Origin: Dyadobacter jejuensis
GTDB lineage: Bacteria; Bacteroidota; Bacteroidia; Cytophagales; Spirosomataceae
DNA length: 64,000 nucleotides
NCBI RefSeq assembly: GCF_003149085.1
Contig: NZ_QGDT01000009.1
Span: forward strand, 62,001-126,000
Direction of reading: 5' to 3'
Part shown: positions 61,842-64,000 of the stretch, piece after piece
Numbering within the stretch: position 1 is the first letter of the stretch
Layout of the letters: the number at the start of each line of letters is the position of its first letter
Made by a program: the position numbers and the translations under genes
Notes under the pieces: generated by a model
The model's input: the letters and a program-made list of their open reading frames with translations, nothing else
Databases searched by the model: none
What the model was told of the DNA's origin: nothing

Positions 61842-64000
61842 ATGTCAGAAATTTACACGTCAAAATGGGCATGTGGCAGTCGAACCCACACCAGAAAGGG
61901 GCGCCTCCTGTCGGTACTCTTCTTCTTGGTTATTATAGGCCAGTCGGCCATGGCTCAAATTTCGGTCAAAGGAAAGGTTACCGACCAGGCCGACGGCTCA
62001 GCCATACCTGGAGCTACCGTATTACTCAAGGGAGGAACCATAGGGACCCAGACAAGCCTAGAGGGCACCTACGAGCTAACAGGAATCCCTGATAACGCCA
62101 TACTCATTTTTAGCTTCGTAGGAATGAACAGCCAGGAGGTATCCGTGGGCAACCGTACCACCATCGACGTCGCCCTGTCGGCCGATTCCCGTATCCTCCA
62201 AGAAGTAGTAGTGGTAGGGTACGGAAGTCAGAAGAAATCGGATCTTACAGGGGCCATTACGGCCATTAGTTCGGTCGACTTTGTAAAGGGTAATGTAAAC
62301 ACGCCCGAGCAACTCATTGCCGGCAAGCTGGCTGGGGTACAAATCACCTCCAACGGGGGAGCCCCAGGCTCTGGCAGTAAAATTCGTATCCGGGGTGGCT
62401 CCTCACTCAGTGCCAGCAACGACCCCCTCATTGTGATCGACGGCATCCCCCTAGACAATAGCGACATCAAAGGTGCCGCCAACCCGCTGAGCTTTATAAA
62501 CCCTAACGACATCGAGTCTTTTAATGTATTGAAAGACGCCTCAGCGGCCGCCATATATGGATCAAGAGCCGCCAATGGGGTGATCATAATCACCACCAAA
62601 AAGGGGCATTCCGGTGACAAGCTCAAAGTAAATTTTAGCACGCTATTCTCGGCCAGCCAAATTGCCAAAAAAATAAATGTGCTCAATGCCGAGCAGTTTA
62701 GAGAAGCCGTGAATACCCATGGCACCGAGACTCAGAAGGCGCTATTGGGATCGGCCAATACCGACTGGCAGGATCAAATATACCGCACCTCTTTTAGCAG
62801 CAACAATAATTTGAGCCTTTCAGGAGCCGTCAAAAGCATCCCTTATCGATTGTCGGTAGGTTATAACCTCCAAAATGGTATCCTGAAGACTTCCGCTATG
62901 GACCGTACCTCTGCCTCTTTGGGCCTAACGCCTAAGTTTTTCAAAGATCATCTGAAAGTCGACATCAACGTCAAGGCCTCTACCACCAAAAGCAAATTTC
63001 CCGACGAAGGGGCCATTGGCAGTGCCATAGGATATGACCCTACCCAGCCAGTATATATGGAAAACGATAAGTTTGGCGGGTATTATCAATGGTTAAATCC
63101 CCAAGGAAATATAGAGGCCCTGGCCGCTTCCAACCCCTTGTCCCTCTTAAGACTGAAAAGCAATAACGGCACCCTTAACAGGGTCATTGCCAATGCGCAG
63201 TTCGACTACCAATTCCACTTCTTACCCGAGCTACATGCCAACTGGAACATCGGTATCGACCGCTCCAGTACCGATGGCAAGGAATGGTCTTCGAACCTCG
63301 TATCAGCGTCATCCTATACCAATAATGGTTCTACTGGTTATTATACCCAGAGTCGTCAGAATTTCACCAATCAATTCTTTTTGAATTACGTAAAGCAGGT
63401 CGATCAGCAGAACTTCAACATCATGGTAGGAGCTGAAAATCAAGGATTTGTCCGAGAAAATGAAAATGGAACTACTTATGGCAACCCCGATGTGGCCGGC
63501 ATCAAGTCCTATTTTAAAACCGACTATGCCCTATTATCCTATTTCGGACGCCTTAATTACTCCCTTAAAGACAAATACTTAGCGACCGTGACGGTACGTA
63601 GAGATGGCTCTTCGCGCTTCGCCAAGGAAAACCGCTGGGGAACATTCCCCTCCGTAGCTTTGGCATGGAAAATCAATAAGGAGCTATCACGCGACGACAT
63701 CTTTTCGGACCTTAAGCTTCGGTTTGGATGGGGTATTACCGGGCAACAGGACCTCTCCTCTGGCGACTACCCCTACCTGAATGCCTATACACCCGGACAA
63801 GGGCTCCGCTACCAGCTTGGCAATACCTTTGTAGAGGTATTAAGGCCCAATGCCTACGACCCCAACATCAAATGGGAGCAGACACAATCAACCAACTTTG
63901 GCTTGGACTTTGGGCTTAGCAAACAACGAATATCAGGTAGTATCGATTTCTATCAGAAGAAAACCTCAGACCTGATCAACGAAATTGACGTACCCGCAGG
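61842..64000 (+). CDS. SusC/RagA-family TonB-dependent receptor, N-terminal part (runs off the right edge)
   Basis: The first 719 residues; the reading frame is open to the window end. The start MSEIYTSKWACGSRTH is followed by the hydrophobic FFLVIIGQSAMA signal segment, a carboxypeptidase-regulatory-like domain (VKGKVTDQADGSAIPGATVLLKG), TonB-box-like LQEVVVVGYGSQKKSDLTGAI, the plug with RIRGGSSLSASNDPLIVIDGIPLDN and the SusC signature KDASAAAIYGSRAANGVIIITTKKG. It lies 237 bases downstream of the AraC-CBM sensor gene on the same strand, so regulation by that sensor is plausible. SusD and any enzymes lie outside the window. Confidence 0.95.
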   Translation, partial: MSEIYTSKWACGSRTHTRKGRLLSVLFFLVIIGQSAMAQISVKGKVTDQADGSAIPGATVLLKGGTIGTQTSLEGTYELTGIPDNAILIFSFVGMNSQEVSVGNRTTIDVALSADSRILQEVVVVGYGSQKKSDLTGAITAISSVDFVKGNVNTPEQLIAGKLAGVQITSNGGAPGSGSKIRIRGGSSLSASNDPLIVIDGIPLDNSDIKGAANPLSFINPNDIESFNVLKDASAAAIYGSRAANGVIIITTKKGHSGDKLKVNFSTLFSASQIAKKINVLNAEQFREAVNTHGTETQKALLGSANTDWQDQIYRTSFSSNNNLSLSGAVKSIPYRLSVGYNLQNGILKTSAMDRTSASLGLTPKFFKDHLKVDINVKASTTKSKFPDEGAIGSAIGYDPTQPVYMENDKFGGYYQWLNPQGNIEALAASNPLSLLRLKSNNGTLNRVIANAQFDYQFHFLPELHANWNIGIDRSSTDGKEWSSNLVSASSYTNNGSTGYYTQSRQNFTNQFFLNYVKQVDQQNFNIMVGAENQGFVRENENGTTYGNPDVAGIKSYFKTDYALLSYFGRLNYSLKDKYLATVTVRRDGSSRFAKENRWGTFPSVALAWKINKELSRDDIFSDLKLRFGWGITGQQDLSSGDYPYLNAYTPGQGLRYQLGNTFVEVLRPNAYDPNIKWEQTQSTNFGLDFGLSKQRISGSIDFYQKKTSDLINEIDVPA

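Noticed and set aside
1..64000. CRISPR arrays, tRNA/rRNA genes, insertion sequences or prophage
   Set aside because: None was found by eye: no regularly spaced repeats, no tRNA-like cloverleaf with a convincing T-loop, no transposase or phage proteins.

Overview
The window is a 64-kb chromosomal stretch from a member of the Bacteroidota, most likely order Cytophagales (Spirosoma/Dyadobacter-like). This is inferred from three SusC-type loci, a GldB-type gliding lipoprotein, the L33-DUF4295-FtsY-RimO arrangement, the scarcity of clear Shine-Dalgarno sites and promoters matching TTTG-N19-TAnnTTTG. I saw no tRNA, rRNA, CRISPR array, transposase or phage gene. Most of the window is ordinary core genome, with accessory nutrient-uptake loci at both ends.

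Left end (1-11.3 kb): the 3' end of a SusC receptor with its SusD and a DUF1735/DUF4361-like lipoprotein. Next is a complete SusC/SusD pair on the minus strand, divergent from a DeoR-family regulator. The spacer between them holds two identical-format palindromes that straddle a predicted promoter. An AraC regulator, a two-repeat NTF2-like lipoprotein and a small CxxC coiled-coil protein follow.

Middle left (11.5-29.5 kb): a YeeZ-like dehydrogenase, GldB and an isolated nuoH. A three-gene ABC/FtsX-type module with a DUF3299-like protein resembles the zinc-responsive PA4064-PA4066 genes of Pseudomonas. Two outer-membrane barrels, a DUF2911 protein, a trypsin-like protease without a signal peptide, a YjjG-type nucleotidase, an ECF sigma factor with a small overlapping partner, endonuclease III and a tandem FKBP lipoprotein come next. 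On the minus strand a fused E1 alpha-beta dehydrogenase is followed by a PglC/PglD/PglE-like glycan module, and a DUF1573 protein closes the region.

Middle right (29.5-55 kb): envelope and housekeeping genes. These are an LptD-like protein, an amidase, an MCE protein, a TlpA-like thioredoxin, GatB, a lipoprotein cytochrome c, L33, DUF4295, FtsY, RimO, DUF4293, KdsD/KpsF, RecQ, PurD, RicT-like, AnmK, LhgO, an APC permease and SecDF. Bidirectional hairpin terminators separate several convergent pairs.

Right end (55-64 kb): a small secreted protein of unknown function, a TPR sensor kinase with a lipobox, a winged-helix-like protein and a DmpA-type peptidase. Last comes a membrane-anchored AraC regulator with two tandem starch-binding-like modules and seven predicted membrane helices, followed by the 5' part of another SusC receptor. 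This putative one-component glycan sensor beside a SusC gene is the most interesting find. The twin-palindrome DeoR/SusCD control region and the zinc-type ABC module come next.
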